Below, piece after piece: positions 35,614-47,174 of a stretch of 64,000 nt of DNA. Source of the DNA: Daucus carota subsp. sativus (taxonomy: Eukaryota > Streptophyta > Magnoliopsida > Apiales > Apiaceae). Within the stretch, counting starts at the first letter, position 1, and the number at the start of each line of letters is the position of its first letter. Below the pieces are notes generated by a model. It did not search any database. It saw only the letters and a program-made list of their open reading frames with translations, and was not told the DNA's origin. The stretch covers positions 25,142,545 through 25,206,544 of the forward strand of contig NC_030386.2 of NCBI RefSeq assembly GCF_001625215.2, read 5' to 3'. Position numbers and translations under genes: made by a program.

Positions 35614-36149
35614 CTTCAAGAAGATATTGCAAATGGAAAAAGTTTACCAAGCAATATAACATGGGAAAAAGAAGGGTTGAAAACAATAAAGTTGGCTAAT
35701 AGTCTAATACTGCTGGAACTCGTCATATACGATGTATAATTGCAACATTTCTAACAGACAAAGAATATTACAAATGGCAAATGTCTATCAAGAAAAATAT
35801 TATAGAGGGAAAAAAGTGTTGTAAGAACTAAGAAATACGTTTAGCCAAAAGTGACCAAAACTGCAGGGACTTTGTCATATATTAGACTGAAAAATGCAAC
35901 ATTTTTAACAAATAAAATCAGCCCTCTGCATTCATGAAAAAATGAAGGAGAATATTCTGAACCATATAATCCAGATTCCTGGACCATAGACTCTGCTCAA
36001 ATCTCAAACCTCTAACTGGAACATAAGATCTGCTTTTTTGAAATGAAGAGATCTCTCAGGTCCATTTGCTTGGCTTTATGATTATTAAGGAACATGGTAT
36101 ACCAATTCTGAGATTTTTTCAAAAATGTGACAGCTCCATGTTTAAGAAA

Positions 36150-37773
36150 CATGTAAAAGGAAAAAAAATAATTTGCTCGGGAAATTGCTGTATTAGGAAC
36201 ATTTACCAATCTTTTCTACATGTCGAACTTGCGTGAGGAAATGACATAATCGGTGGTGGAGGCAGAAATAAATATGAGTTGCACTAAAATAAGCAATAAT
36301 TTTTTTTATTAACATACAATCAGCTATCCTGCATAGTTCAGAAGTTGCTATGCTATTCTTGAGACTATATACACATGAAATATCATCAGACATAATCAAG
36401 GGGCAGAGGAGACGACCATAAACTCCGGTAACAATATGTAAATATGTTAACAAAAATTCAGAATGGCTAATGAGTTTAAGGTTTTTAGACTATTAAAAAA
36501 ATTTGGGCTAGGCACACACTAAGTAACACCCACTTTCTTTACTTGTACCAACTATTTTGTTTGCTATAATGTATAAAATATATAAAAGAAATTTAAAACT
36601 CAGAATACTTGAGAGAACCCTCTCGGTTCTCTATCCCTCCACCCCTGCACCTAATTAAGGTTTTTAAAATAAATCAATTAGTTTGTCATAGACTCCTAGC
36701 TAATAAATTCTTGCTACTGGTATTTCTTCCGGTTTATAAGCTTTTCTGATGTCAACTTTTCTCACCTCCTCGGTGAGAGATAAAAAATGGTAATTACTCA
36801 GATTTCTTCTCGCGCCCCAGTTCCCAAAAGGATGGTCGAGTTCGGTTTGAGTGTTCATCGATCGGGTGATTATATATGCACTGGGGTGGCAAGGCGAGGT
36901 GTAACAAAAACTCAAATTCTATTCATATGCATTTAATCAAACACCATCTAATCATAACTGAATTTCTTTATCATACCAAACTATTGAACATAGTTCACCG
37001 ATATAGAAAGCATCTGTATAAAAGTCAGTTGTTCAAAATTACGGATCATAACATAAGCCAGCATATAGTAAAAAGAAGCTTTTCAATTTCTTTCACCCAA
37101 TCAGTATTAGATTCTCCAGACTCGCAAATGCAAATAACACTTTAACAATACAACATAAAAGGAGAATGCTTACTTACGGAGAATCGTAGATAGAAATAAC
37201 TGCAACACAAGCCACCCACACTCTAATCCTTTATTCCATGTGGCAGCCACGTCAGATTACACCTGAGATCCACTTAAGGTCGGTCACTCATTCTGCACTA
37301 TAATAGTATCAAATTACCTTCCAAAAGACTATTTTCAACTGGCTGATTATATCGCCTCAATGACCCAGATAATAGTTCCCGGTTTGTAGGCTCTACACCA
37401 TCTAGATACTATTTGGGCAGAAAGAACCAGAAAGCATGCGTATAAAGATGGCAGTATAGAGATTTTGAGAGATATCAAACATGCATGCTTCTCAATTTTC
37501 ATCAGAAGTTGGGCAACAATGAAGCTAACATTGTAAGATGATTATATTATTGTAGCAAAGCTAATAATATAATTGGCACAGTATATATATAAACGGGGTA
37601 ATCGAAACATACAAACACAAATAAGGGCAGAAAAGAATAAAGAGGGAAAGAGAAACCAAAAGGGATACTTCATACTTCACAAGCTTTTTATCATGAAACA
37701 AATCCTCGGTTCACTATTAGATGATGCCATATTTCTCGACTAAATGGAGTTCCGAATAGCGATGATGGATACC
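36150..37773. other. Helitron interior without a recognised gene
   Basis: AT-rich DNA between the ICln array and the 5' portion of the Helitron. Minus-strand open frames at 36193-36453 and 36700-36915 (which ends RKAYKPEEIPVARIY) have no family I recognise. They may be degraded captured sequence. Confidence 0.4.
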
Positions 37774-37863
37774 CTAAGTCGCAAGATCCAATTTCATCAC
37801 CAACTGTGTTAGTGCGTTTATGTGTCTGTATGCTTCGGTCTCCACGTCCGCCTTCTCAGCCAT
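37774..37863 (-). CDS. Small open frame near the Helitron 5' end, unknown
   Basis: A 29-codon frame starting MAEKADVETEAYRHINAL and ending KLDLAT-stop lies about 280 bp inside the 5' end of the Helitron, on its own strand. It could be a captured first exon, because the sequence just beyond it is not obviously coding. I do not recognise it, and it may be chance. Confidence 0.2.
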   Translation of the reverse strand: MAEKADVETEAYRHINALTQLVMKLDLAT

Positions 37864-38141
37864 AATGCTATAGACGGTGGCCGGCAATATAACCCAGGAG
37901 GTTGTGTAATACACAGCGGAGGTTGTGTAAATTGTTGGTCGAAGAGGATAGCTGAGGTATATCAAAAGCAGCCGGGTAATATACACATAGAAGAAACTGT
38001 TCGAGAGTACAAAGAAAATGAAGAGTTGAGGGCACTGCAGAAATTATGTGAAAACTGAGGGTATATACGTAATTTCACAGGCATTTTCTTTGCTCATTTT
38101 GCCCCTGGTTCTCCTTTAATATATAGAAGTAGATAGATAGA

Positions 38142-38717
38142 TTAGTCTTTGTCTTTTTGGTTTAATAAGTCATTTTCCGAATAAGTGAGTCGTATTTTGA
38201 TATTTAAAGTCTCTGCTGATCGTTTTGTATGACATCTTAATAACAGGAGTCGAAGAAGAGAGTGATGATAGTCTGATGTTTTTCAACTATATGCAAAATT
38301 ATGTATATGACTCGTTTTAGTGTAGAGGCCATGTGAATGTCCAGACAATGCAGCTTGTTTCAATGCATAATGTCATGTAAATTTCTTAATAATGTGACAA
38401 ACATTAACGGATTTTGGAAGTCAGGAAAAATATATATTTGTACGCCAATCTATTTTAGGTGTGTAAATTGATGAATTATAAGATAATCTATTTTTATTTT
38501 AATTTTATCATGAATTGGATGTCAACAGGATAACCAGGAAGAAGTCACTGGTCTTTCAAGAGACGAGATAAGAGTCATAGTTTGTATGAAATAAAGTGAC
38601 AATCTTTGATGCATTAACTTGAACTTGTTTGATTTAGAGGTTTATATACATGATCTCATAATAGGTTCCATGTTAGAAATCTACGAGAAATCTCTTAGAT
38701 ATGATAGATTAAATGTT
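38142..38717. other. Gene-free stretch right of the Helitron
   Basis: No coding exon or repeat end supported. Part of the sequence immediately before 38718 may still be ycf3 intron DNA, too diverged for me to delimit. Confidence 0.35.
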
Positions 38718-38875
38718 ATGGGATACCAAAAGAATTGAGTGCTAAGCCGTACGAGGTAGGAAACTCTCAAGTACGGTTCTAAGGGAAGGAATTGACTGGC
38801 CTATTCCGACCGGGGAGGACCGGGGAGAACAAGCCATTCGACAGGGAGATCTGAAATTGTTGAGGCTTGGTTAAA
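38718..38875 (+). pseudogene. ycf3: Nuclear insert of plastid DNA: ycf3 intron 2 end and exon 3 start
   Basis: The segment GCCGTACGAGG...CTCTCAAGTACGGTTCTA (about 38745-38781) has the form of a group II intron domain V hairpin. It is followed by a domain VI-like stretch ending CTATTCCGAC. The reading frame that then begins encodes RGEQAIRQGD and, after a one-base loss, SEIVEAWL-type residues. This matches exon 3 of plastid ycf3 (PSI assembly factor, RGEQAIRQGDSEIAEAWF). The junction shows a short tandem duplication (CCGGGGAGGA/CCGGGGAGAA). The frameshift, duplication and short length mark it as an old nuclear copy of plastid DNA. Confidence 0.75.
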
Positions 38876-39866
38876 ATTGTTAATTATATTGAAAGTTATA
38901 TCGATCTTGTTCCTCTAATTTTACGAGTCTGGATCGTGTAATAACCCATGTCAAAAATTTTTGAACACTGTATTTAAATTAGGAAAAACATGTGATGAAT
39001 GTATCTAGATACATTTTAAGTATGGGAACATGTCTTCATCTGTTGATTGATCGGACACTCAAAAAAATTCTGCAATCGCTGGCCTAATACTCCAAAATAA
39101 GAGATAGTTAAATTATATGAAGCTTGGATTCGTGCTTCATTTAAATACAATAATCAAGGCCTAAGTACATAAATGATGATGGAAACAAGAAGACGAGTAT
39201 TTATAAGAGTGCTCGTCTATCATGACTGTATTAAATTAGAATAATCATGGCCATGAAATCAATGAGCCTTTCAATTTCTTAAGAAGACAAACCACTACCA
39301 CCAAAAAGAATCAAGTTTATTTTTTTAAGTAAAATTTTATGTAAAGAGAATAAAATGAAGGCGATGAGAATTGAATAAATTTTGCAGGAGCTTGAAGCGA
39401 TGTTAAAATCTTTAAATAAAAATCATATTAACATTGTTATATTGATCTATCAACAAAAGAGGGATATCTGTTTCATGCCTAACAATGAGTCTAATAGACC
39501 GGAATACAAGGCGATTTAGGATTTAATTCGAATGCTCGTTATGAACAATAATATATCATAGTGTTTAATAGGGTACATAAACAAGGTGTTATTTCATGCG
39601 GATAAAAATAAGGAAAGGCCTTATGATATTTTTTAATAATTTTTGGTTAAAAACTAGATTGTTGAATATGCTTTAATAAAATAGCAAAAAATATAAATGA
39701 GAATAGTTAAAAATGATAACATGAGTGATAATTTTTAAGTAAACAACCAGTAGAATAAAACTTGCTTGATTCCGTTATCCTTCGCAATTCCGAAACGTCT
39801 TATTTCTAAATAATAAAATAATATCCAGTAATTTTTTGTTCTAATATTGACCATGAAATATATATA
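38876..39866. other. Gene-free AT-rich stretch
   Basis: About 1 kb with no splice-linked coding sequence, no terminal inverted repeats and no tandem repeat that I could identify. It ends at the Stowaway element at 39867. Confidence 0.4.
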
Positions 39867-40147
39867 CTCCCTCCGTCCCACCCATTTCTTATCAAATGGG
39901 TTGGGCACGGAGGTTAAGGAATATGTATAAAGTAGTGGAAAAGAGGAAGAAAAGTGGGTAAAGTGGTGGGGCCCATTGATTTTTAATGTATAAAAAGAAG
40001 ATAGTGGAGTAAAAGTAGTGTGAAAAGGAGAAAAAAAGTGGAGAAGTGGTGGGACCCATTGACTATTTTTGGTAAGTTTTGAAATGTAAAGAATTGGATA
40101 GAACAACCAAAAAGAAAAATGTAAAGAAATGGGTGGGACGGAGGGAG
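39867..40147. mobile_element. Stowaway MITE upstream of the mitochondrial carrier gene
   Basis: Ends CTCCCTCCGTCCCACCCATT and AATGGGTGGGACGGAGGGAG form a perfect 20-bp terminal inverted repeat flanked by TA. At 281 bp it lies 358 bp upstream of the carrier start codon. It is closely related to the element at 58853-59134. A 187-residue minus-strand frame covering it is an artefact of the repeat. Confidence 0.95.
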
Positions 40148-40505
40148 TATATATTAGGAAAAAAAACGAAAGAAAGTTGAAAAACGCGGTTTGATATATG
40201 GTTAATACGAGCCATGTGTGGGAATAACAGCAGAGGTTACCTGACAAATATTCAACGTTGATGGATGATAATACACGAAACTCGAAGAATATATACATAA
40301 CCCCAGCAAACTAACAATAAATTAAAATAAATAAATTACACCTATACATACACATATACTTACAACCAAATAACGACCTAACTTCCGCCGAGGCGAGCCC
40401 AGCAGCATTTCCCAATCATTTATACACGCAATTTTGGTGTTATCAGATTTCAAAGAAACAACAAAGAAGAAGATTTAATTGAATTAGAATTGGATCGTGA
40501 TTCGA

Positions 40506-43500
40506 ATGGAGCCTACGTCTTCTCAAACAAAGTCTACAGAAATTGATTGGGACAAGTATTGATTTCATAAACCTTGTTTGTATTCCTTTGTTTTTCTTGT
40601 GTTCTTGTTTGTTTTTACGTGAATTGTGCAATTGTGTATATAATTGAATTTACATTTCTCTAGATTATGTTAACTTTTAATTGAGTAGTTTTTTTTAGTC
40701 TGTTTTGAATTATTTAAATATGGTGTGATTCGTGGGAATATGATTAAGTTCAACCTAGAATTGTTTTGTTGATTTGTATGTGATATTATCATTTGTGAAT
40801 AATCAATCTATTTTATTGGTAAGTAATTTCTGTAATGAATTTAGCCGAGTATGATTTTTGTAGTTGGGTGGCCTAATTTATTTTCCTTCGCATAAGAACT
40901 TGCATTAGGGTTTCGAGGCAATGTAGCAGCTTCTCGCCTGCATTTCTAGACGAACTAAAGATATGAAGTTGGACTGCTCTTTTTCTATCTTAGCTGGAAA
41001 CTAGTTCTTAAATTTTCAACACTTTCTTATACATTTATGCACAGTATTCAACTCCTGTTAATCCCATATCAAGGTGCTGTTGGGATAATGATTAATGGGA
41101 TATCAACCAGGTTAATCTAATTCTAATTCCCTGTCCAATTCCCATCAAAGCAGTTGATATCCCTTATCCACCTCCTCCCCCGAGATATTGCAGGAATTAT
41201 CTTCTTGTGCACGTTTCTTATGTTATTTTGTTTAAACTTCTCATTTCATTTTATCTGCAACAGTCTGAGCTTGGTGTTGCCCTTTTTAACTTTTCAATCT
41301 TTAAGTTCTTACATGATTTCCTTGTCATCGTGCAGGCTTGATAAAACTAAGTTTTATGTCGTAGGAGCTGGGATCTTTTCTGGTCTTACGGTTGCTCTAT
41401 ATCCTATCTCTGTTGTAAAGACTAGGCTGCAGATTGTGACAAAGGATTCTGTTGAGAGGAATGCGTTCTCTGTTGTCAGAGGCCTTTTGAAAGCGGAAGG
41501 TGTTCCTGGTTTGTACAGAGGTTTTGGAACAGTAATTACTGGTGCTGTGCCCGCCAGGATTATATTTCTTACTGCATTAGAGACAACAAAAGCAGCTGCG
41601 TTTAAGATGGTTGAACCATTCAAAGTATCAGAACCTACTCAAGCAGCCATTGCAAATGGAGTAGCTGGCATGACTGCATCACTTTTTGCTCAGGCTGTAT
41701 TTGTTCCTATTGACGTGGTATGTTGTCCGTTATCTTGATGAAAATTGTCTCTAGAAATTTTTTGGGTTTGTTGTGAGAGACTTTTAGCGTCTCCTAATTA
41801 AGATTACCTATAAAACATTCAATTAAGGATATTTAGATTGAAATGTAGATTAACGAACACTTCTTCTCTCTGGAATGAGGGATTATACTATTCTTTTTCT
41901 TTCCGTTTTCTTATCTGAAGGCTAAATGAGATTTACCCTATTTGCTAAAGATCATATATGCTTTGTATAATTCTCTTTTCTGATCTTTGAGAAGTTTTAG
42001 ATTTGGTTGGTATCTTTATTTGTTACTTCTTTCATCAGGTTAGTCAAAGATTGATGGTCCAAGGTTACGCAGGTCACACAAGCTATAATGGAGGGCTGGA
42101 TGTTGCTCGCAAAATTCTAAAATCAGATGGAATTAGAGGATTTTATAGAGGTTTTGGTCTCTCAGTTATGACATATTCCCCATCTAGTGCTGTATGGTGG
42201 GCAAGTTATGGTTCAAGTCAACGTGTTATCTGGAGGTGAGACGATTGTCTGTCTTTCATTATTTTGATGTGTTGTAATGCTTTTCTTATACTTAAATTTG
42301 GCCGATAAAGTGGTTGTCTTTTCCTTTTGCCTTTTAGTATTAGACTGCTTAAAAGACCCAACTAAGCTACAAATAAGATAGCCTTTTCTTGATTACTAAT
42401 AAGGGCAGTGACGCAGTACGGAAGTGTAGGAAAAACAAGCATTTATTCTAAAAGGACTCTTACACGGGAAATCCTTGAAACACCAAGACAGCCCTTGAAT
42501 CCACAAGAAAATATAAAGAGAATATTCTTTATGGTTTTTAATTCAATCAAAGATCTTTAACTATTACATCATTATGTTGTTTATTTAGGGATGTAAAACC
42601 GTAGAATAAAATAAAAACAAATCCCAATTAAATCAAATATCAAATATTAATAAAAACAACAGACATGGGCATGCAGCTTCAAATATGGTCACACGCCATA
42701 TCTAGTCTTCAATCTTTCACTACTGTGAGTCTGATGTTTTCCTGATTTGGCATGATTCTGCAGTATTCCTAGGCATAGGCATGATCATGCAATCACGAGA
42801 AAGCCTTTATTTTTATTTATACAATTTAGATACACGCTGAAAACTCTCCCACTTCAGGCAAGAGCACTGAGACTGAAAATTTGGACCATGTGGATTATTG
42901 ACACTTGCCTGGTGATCATTATTACATTATTTCCTAGATTAATCTTTTCCTAGGTTCAGCGCTTTTACTAAAGCTCTAGATGTTTTCAACAGAAACATGA
43001 TAAAAGTCGTCTTACTGATCAGTTACAAATGATGTCTCGAGCTTTGGAAATCCTGCAACAATTTAATGGGTGTTTCTTTCATATGTTATAAAATTTGTAT
43101 GTTTTCCATTCCAAAAATTTTGGGTAGTCTAGTTTACATGAGTAATAATTTGAGTTTTGGTTATCCTGGATTGGTCCCAAGTCTGTGCTTTTAGCTGGGA
43201 CCGTTAAGGCTTTGATCTATATAAAATTCTAATAAACCTAGTTAACATATATCAGAAGTTGATCAATAATTAGTAACTACACCCAATTTTCAAGATTTTT
43301 AATACTTTTGAACTTTCCATATATAGCATTTCCTTAAATAAGACTGAACCTTATAACATTCTGGTTACATGAGGTTGCTCATTATTTCTTTTAATAAAGT
43401 CCCTTAGAGGGCTTATTTGAGCCACGATTCATGCCTCATCCTTTCATTTTGTTTTCGAGATATATCTTCCGATTTTATCCTTTTTCTCGTTGCAATATTG

Positions 43501-45739
43501 CTATCAAGAAGCATAAATCATGGTTGTTAATGAGGCGGGATTGATGTTTATTCACCTATCCTGGATTCTCCCAGGTATATTATAATCAATGTTTTTGCAA
43601 CTCAATCTTTACTATGCCATTTGAATTTACTGAGCAGGTTATTAGGTCATGGCACCGAGAGTGAAGAGCCCTCTCCGAGTGAGTCGACATTAGTACTAGT
43701 CCAGGGTGCTGGAGGGATTATTGCTGGTGCTGCAGCATCTTGCATTACAACTCCACTGGATACCATCAAGACCCGGTTGCAGGTATAACTAGCTATCATC
43801 ATTTATTTTCTTCTCATTATTTGTATTCCTTTTGGTGCATCTATTTACTGTAAACTTGAATATCTGTACTTCTCCGCATTTTGAATATTGTATGTTCAAT
43901 AGTGCCATTTTGTACTTCAGAATGATGTAATATCAACTGGTTCTAAATATTAATCAATACAAGTATGAAACGCTCACATCCCTGTTTCCTTCTAGGCAGT
44001 AAATATTATTGTTTAGTACAAATTGGAACTTCTGGAGTAAACTTTAGACTAACAGATTACAAGCTAATTTCAGTATTTTAATGTGTTCAGAGGTTCTTGC
44101 AAATAATATTTTTTCGATTTTTTTGTCTTGTATAAAAATATAAGATCAACATTTTTATACAAAAATAAAAAATAAAGAATATCATTTACAATTTCCTCCT
44201 CCAAGCGCATTGAAATGCTTAGAAAAAGTCGGAGCGCCATTCTTTTTGGGACGGAGGTAGTACGAATTAGATAGTTCTTTGTCATTTTCTCAGATATACG
44301 GCCCTTACACGAAGGAAGGAAAAATTGTTTTTAAGCATGTCATGCTCTCCCTGAATCTGTATACTTACACTTATATTTCTGGTTTCTATGCCGCCTCTCA
44401 TATTGGTTTAGAAATAATCTTTTCCTTTTTACATTGTAGGTGATGGGACATGAAAAGAGACCCACTACAAGACAAGTAGTAAGAAGATTGATTGCTGATG
44501 ATGGTTGGCAAGGATTCTACAGAGGACTAGGTCCAAGGTTTTTTAGCATGTCAGCATGGGGAACCTCAATGATACTTGCCTATGAATTTCTAAGTATTGA
44601 CTGTTTTTCCCTCTTCTCTTCTTCATGATCTTTATATGGTTTAGCTACTTCATGCTAAAGTTTTCCAGACAGTCCCTAGAGTTTTTGCGACATGAGCTAG
44701 ATGGATATGTGGTACCATTAGAGCAGTTTTTTCTTCCAATTATTTTGTGAGACTTTCCATCATACGACCATCATCTTGTACACAGTGACAACTGAAAGAG
44801 GCAACAAACTAGAACCTCTTGGCCCGATCAGTCCCTTTAGGCCCAGTAGAAATGGAGTTTCAGATAGTAGATAAAATTAGCATTTAATTAGGTTCCTAGT
44901 GTCCTTATGCAGTAAGACAGGCATTTCTTTGTGTTGCGGCTCATTACCTGTGCTTAAAAAGCTCACTTGTTTTATTGGTAACTGGTGAGCTTGCTGGTTT
45001 CGCTGATGGGCCATCAAATTTTTGATTTGACTAGTCTATTAATGGACAAGAGAGGAATTTGCATGATGGAATGGACATCTCTATTCTGAACGTCATTGAT
45101 AGTGTGTGAAGAAACTCTACTTAGAGAGAGGTGATATTGAGCATACTTTAGGGTATTGGTAAGAAATGAAAACTCTGGTCAATGCAACTTGCAAACTAGG
45201 CCAATAGACGATTAATTAACTTTTCTGCACTTAAATGATAAGAGTGAAGTAGGGAGGGTGATATAGAGCATACATTAGGGTGGTGGTATGAGGGTCAATG
45301 CAACTGGAAAACTAGGCCACTAGATGATTAGTCAACAGCCTACACTGTCACTTTGTTTAAACATTTTAGACTGTTTCTGACTGTTGCTATGATTGTTAAT
45401 GTTTTATCATAACATGTATAGTGTACCACCAAGTGTAGACATTTAATTATCTTGCAAATGATATGCTATATGAGGTATCATTTACCATCTCTTTGATCTA
45501 TTTTAGAATTGAAGTGAGGATGCTATGCTTGTAGTAGGCTAGTAACTGGTTATAAAAGCAATGGCTTAGTTGTAATGATTGTATAGGATAGGAAACTGTG
45601 TTTCTTACTTCTTATGAGGTAACATGCTTATGTTACAACTATCATCTGCAGAATTATTTTTAAGCAGAGCAACTACAGTATTTTCTGTTGGATTGACTTT
45701 TCATTTTGATGTGCAGAACGATCTTGTACGAAAGAATAA
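40506..45739 (+). CDS. Mitochondrial carrier family protein, SLC25A44-like, 6 exons
   Basis: Exons are 40506-40555, 41336-41717, 42039-42235, 43638-43782, 44440-44593 and 45717-45739, joined in frame to 316 aa. Three carrier repeats are visible, with signature helices at about residues 40-45 (PISVVKTRLQ), 141-146 (PIDVVSQRL) and 249-254 (PLDTIKTRLQ). Each is followed by a GLYRGFG/GFYRGFG/GFYRGLG matrix-helix motif. Six membrane spans are expected in the inner mitochondrial membrane. The first signature has Ser for the acidic residue and the second has Ser for the basic residue. The best family match is the plant relative of human SLC25A44 (a branched-chain amino acid carrier); the plant substrate is not shown by the sequence. 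The C-terminus EFLKRSCTKE is made by a tiny last exon. The splice joining codon 17 (AA|G) confirms the first exon. Confidence 0.93.
44077..44262. mobile_element. Truncated Stowaway-like fragment in carrier intron 5
   Basis: The right end GGGACGGAGGTAGTA resembles a Stowaway terminus followed by TA, but no matching left terminus is found. The AT-rich stretch to its left is presumed to be the remnant. It lies in the intron between exons 43638-43782 and 44440-44593. Confidence 0.45.
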
Positions 45740-46425
45740 TGAACTCATCATCAGCAATGATGACAACAACCATGTTATTCTTTGTGCTTGCGAGAACGAC
45801 TTTTCCCTCCATAGATAGATTAAAGAATTTGAGAAAGATAGTAAAGATCCCTGTATCGGTATGCACAGATTATATTCATCTCTATTCTTATATAGAATTG
45901 ACGTCGGTGAAACAACAGTCAGGTATTAATTCGACTGCTGTGATTCTGGAACACGTTCACCTACTGGTAACCCGTCATATAATCAGTTATCATTCTTTTA
46001 GCTGGATTCAGCAATTCTTTTCTTGATGTAGTATGATTACGTAAAGTTGTAATAAAGAATAGCATTGAATGAGTCAACTGACTTGTTCTCTTGTGCTTTC
46101 ACCCATACACACAAACCTGATCAAAGTACAACATGGTGAAACTTTTTATCAAAATAATTTGTTGATGTATCATTTCTCTCTGACTTCTCTCGTATATCCC
46201 CATTATTGTTAAGTCATCAGTGTCAGGTTGCGAGCAGTAAATCTACCATCCTGTAGGATCTTACATCTACAACTTTCCTGGAAAGATCTGAGCAACAGGA
46301 TGACTGGTATGTGTAGGCATGGTATTGGGGGCGAGGGTTTTAGGTTCAGGTAGAGTGGACATGGCTTGCTGAATGACCAGTCTGATTATCACTTTATCAG
46401 CATGTTGATTTGATATCATCACTTA
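45740..46425. other. Carrier 3' untranslated region and spacer
   Basis: A plausible 3' UTR continues to about 46080 (an AATAAAG lies near 46052). A 106-residue open frame here overlaps the last carrier exon in another phase and has no features. Nothing else is recognised before the Tourist element. Confidence 0.45.
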
Positions 46426-46807
46426 GGTGGTGTTTGGCTACGGCTTTTAAGCCGACTTCTAGCTTATAAGCCAACTTCTACTTCTTGCGGAGTGTTTGTG
46501 TAAAGAAGTTAGAAGCACTTCTGGCGACTTATAAGCTGAAATTTTGGAAGTTAGAAATGCTAGCTTTTTTTCTTGACTTATTTTTTTTCGAAATTTAACT
46601 TCACAACAATGTGTAGGATCATTCTAAAAGATAGTTTATGATATTTTATTATTATTTTAGCAATTTTTATACCTAATAAGTCGTGAATTTTAATGAATTT
46701 ATCCAAACACTTAAATAGCTTATAAGTCCAAACCAACTTATCACTTATAATCCACTTCTTTACTTTAAGCAATAAGTCGCTTCTTTTAAGCCCAACCAAA
46801 CGGCCCC
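46426..46807. mobile_element. Tourist-like (Harbinger) MITE
   Basis: Ends GGTGGTGTTTGGCTACGGCT and AGCCCAACCAAACGGCCCC make an imperfect terminal inverted repeat. TTA flanks both sides (46423-46425 and 46808-46810). The 382-bp interior repeats AGCTTATAAGCC/GGCTTATAAG-type motifs. A related fragment appears inside the Helitron at about 61966-62125. Confidence 0.85.
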
Positions 46808-47006
46808 TTAGATTCCAGTATTTGTGATATAGTATACACTTTGCACACCAAATGATTTAGCCCGGGCCAAATTTACAGGATTTGATGATTTTCGTTAGTG
46901 TTGACCGTCAGTGATACTGTGTTGGTCAACAATAGACTTTTTGAGCATTTAAATAATTTTTTAACGTGAAAAAAAGCTTCAATCTTCCTCCTTCCAAACA
47001 ATAAAA

Positions 47007-47132
47007 ATGGGTCTCGAGATCAGAAAATCGTGTATTTTTATTGTTTTGGCTATCCAATTTTCGATTTCTACGGCTCTGATTTCATCTCCGGACGTCAATC
47101 CCCCCTATCCTAAAGCCTTCTCTTTTTGTTGA
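47007..47132 (+). pseudogene. 5' end of an Expp1-like secreted protein, truncated
   Basis: A frame of 41 codons starts MGLEIRKSCIFIVLAIQFSI with a hydrophobic signal peptide. It continues TALISSPDVNPPYPKAFSF to a stop. The SPDVNPPYPKAISDL motif is typical, as I recall it, of the N-terminus of a small conserved plant secreted/ER protein (Expp1 type, At3g44150-like). Only the first exon is present. It sits inside the retroposon. The family match is from memory and moderate. Confidence 0.45.
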
Positions 47133-47174
47133 CATAAATTGGCTTGCTTCTGAGAGTTTGGTGGTGAAGAGAAA

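Larger units (their letters stand above)
30061..36149. repeat. Tandem array: three 1995-bp units plus a 104-bp partial fourth
   Basis: AAGAGATCTCTCAGGTCC recurs at 30061, 32056, 34051 and 36046, exactly 1995 bp apart. The fourth copy ends after TTTAAGAAA at 36149. The units are nearly identical. Copy 1 differs from copies 2 and 3 at four left-hand sites (for example ATAATCACC against ATAGTCACC at 30271). Copy 3 differs from copies 1 and 2 at two right-hand sites (GATGTATAATTG against GATGTAAAATTG at about 35737; ATTTTTAAC against ATTTCTAAC). Each unit carries the ICln exons once. Confidence 0.95.
28946..38141 (-). mobile_element. 9.2-kb non-autonomous Helitron carrying a triplicated ICln fragment
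   Basis: The 5' end on the minus strand is TCTATCTATCTACTTC at 38141, preceded by A. The 3' end is the hairpin GCCCGTGCAAGGCACGGGC (28957-28975) and CTAG at 28946-28949, followed by T. The end sequence TATATATTAAAGGAGAACC and the subterminal GTGAAATTAC match what I know of plant Helitron 5' ends. There is no Rep/helicase frame. The interior contains three tandem 1995-bp units with ICln exons (30061-36149), a small 5' open frame at 37774-37863, and otherwise AT-rich DNA. An alternative reading is one long element with an internal 3' end at 28946 that was read through to 24043. Confidence 0.8.

Noticed and set aside
30061..36149. Regular repeat array considered as CRISPR or satellite DNA
   Set aside because: The unit is 1995 bp, carries exon fragments and has only three copies, so it is a segmental tandem triplication in a plant nuclear genome.
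36700..36915. Minus-strand 71-codon frame ending RKAYKPEEIPVARIY
   Set aside because: Looks protein-like, but I could not tie it to a family or to splice sites.
24043..38141. Autonomous Helitron with Rep/helicase
   Set aside because: No frame with the HUH Rep or Pif1-type helicase motifs was found, so both elements are called non-autonomous.
39735..40298. 187-codon minus-strand frame with repeated aromatic/Ser residues
   Set aside because: It covers the Stowaway MITE at 39867-40147, and a similar frame covers its sister at 58853. The similarity comes from the transposon.
45706..46026. 106-codon plus-strand frame
   Set aside because: Overlaps the last 23-bp carrier exon in another phase and the 3' UTR; no conserved features.
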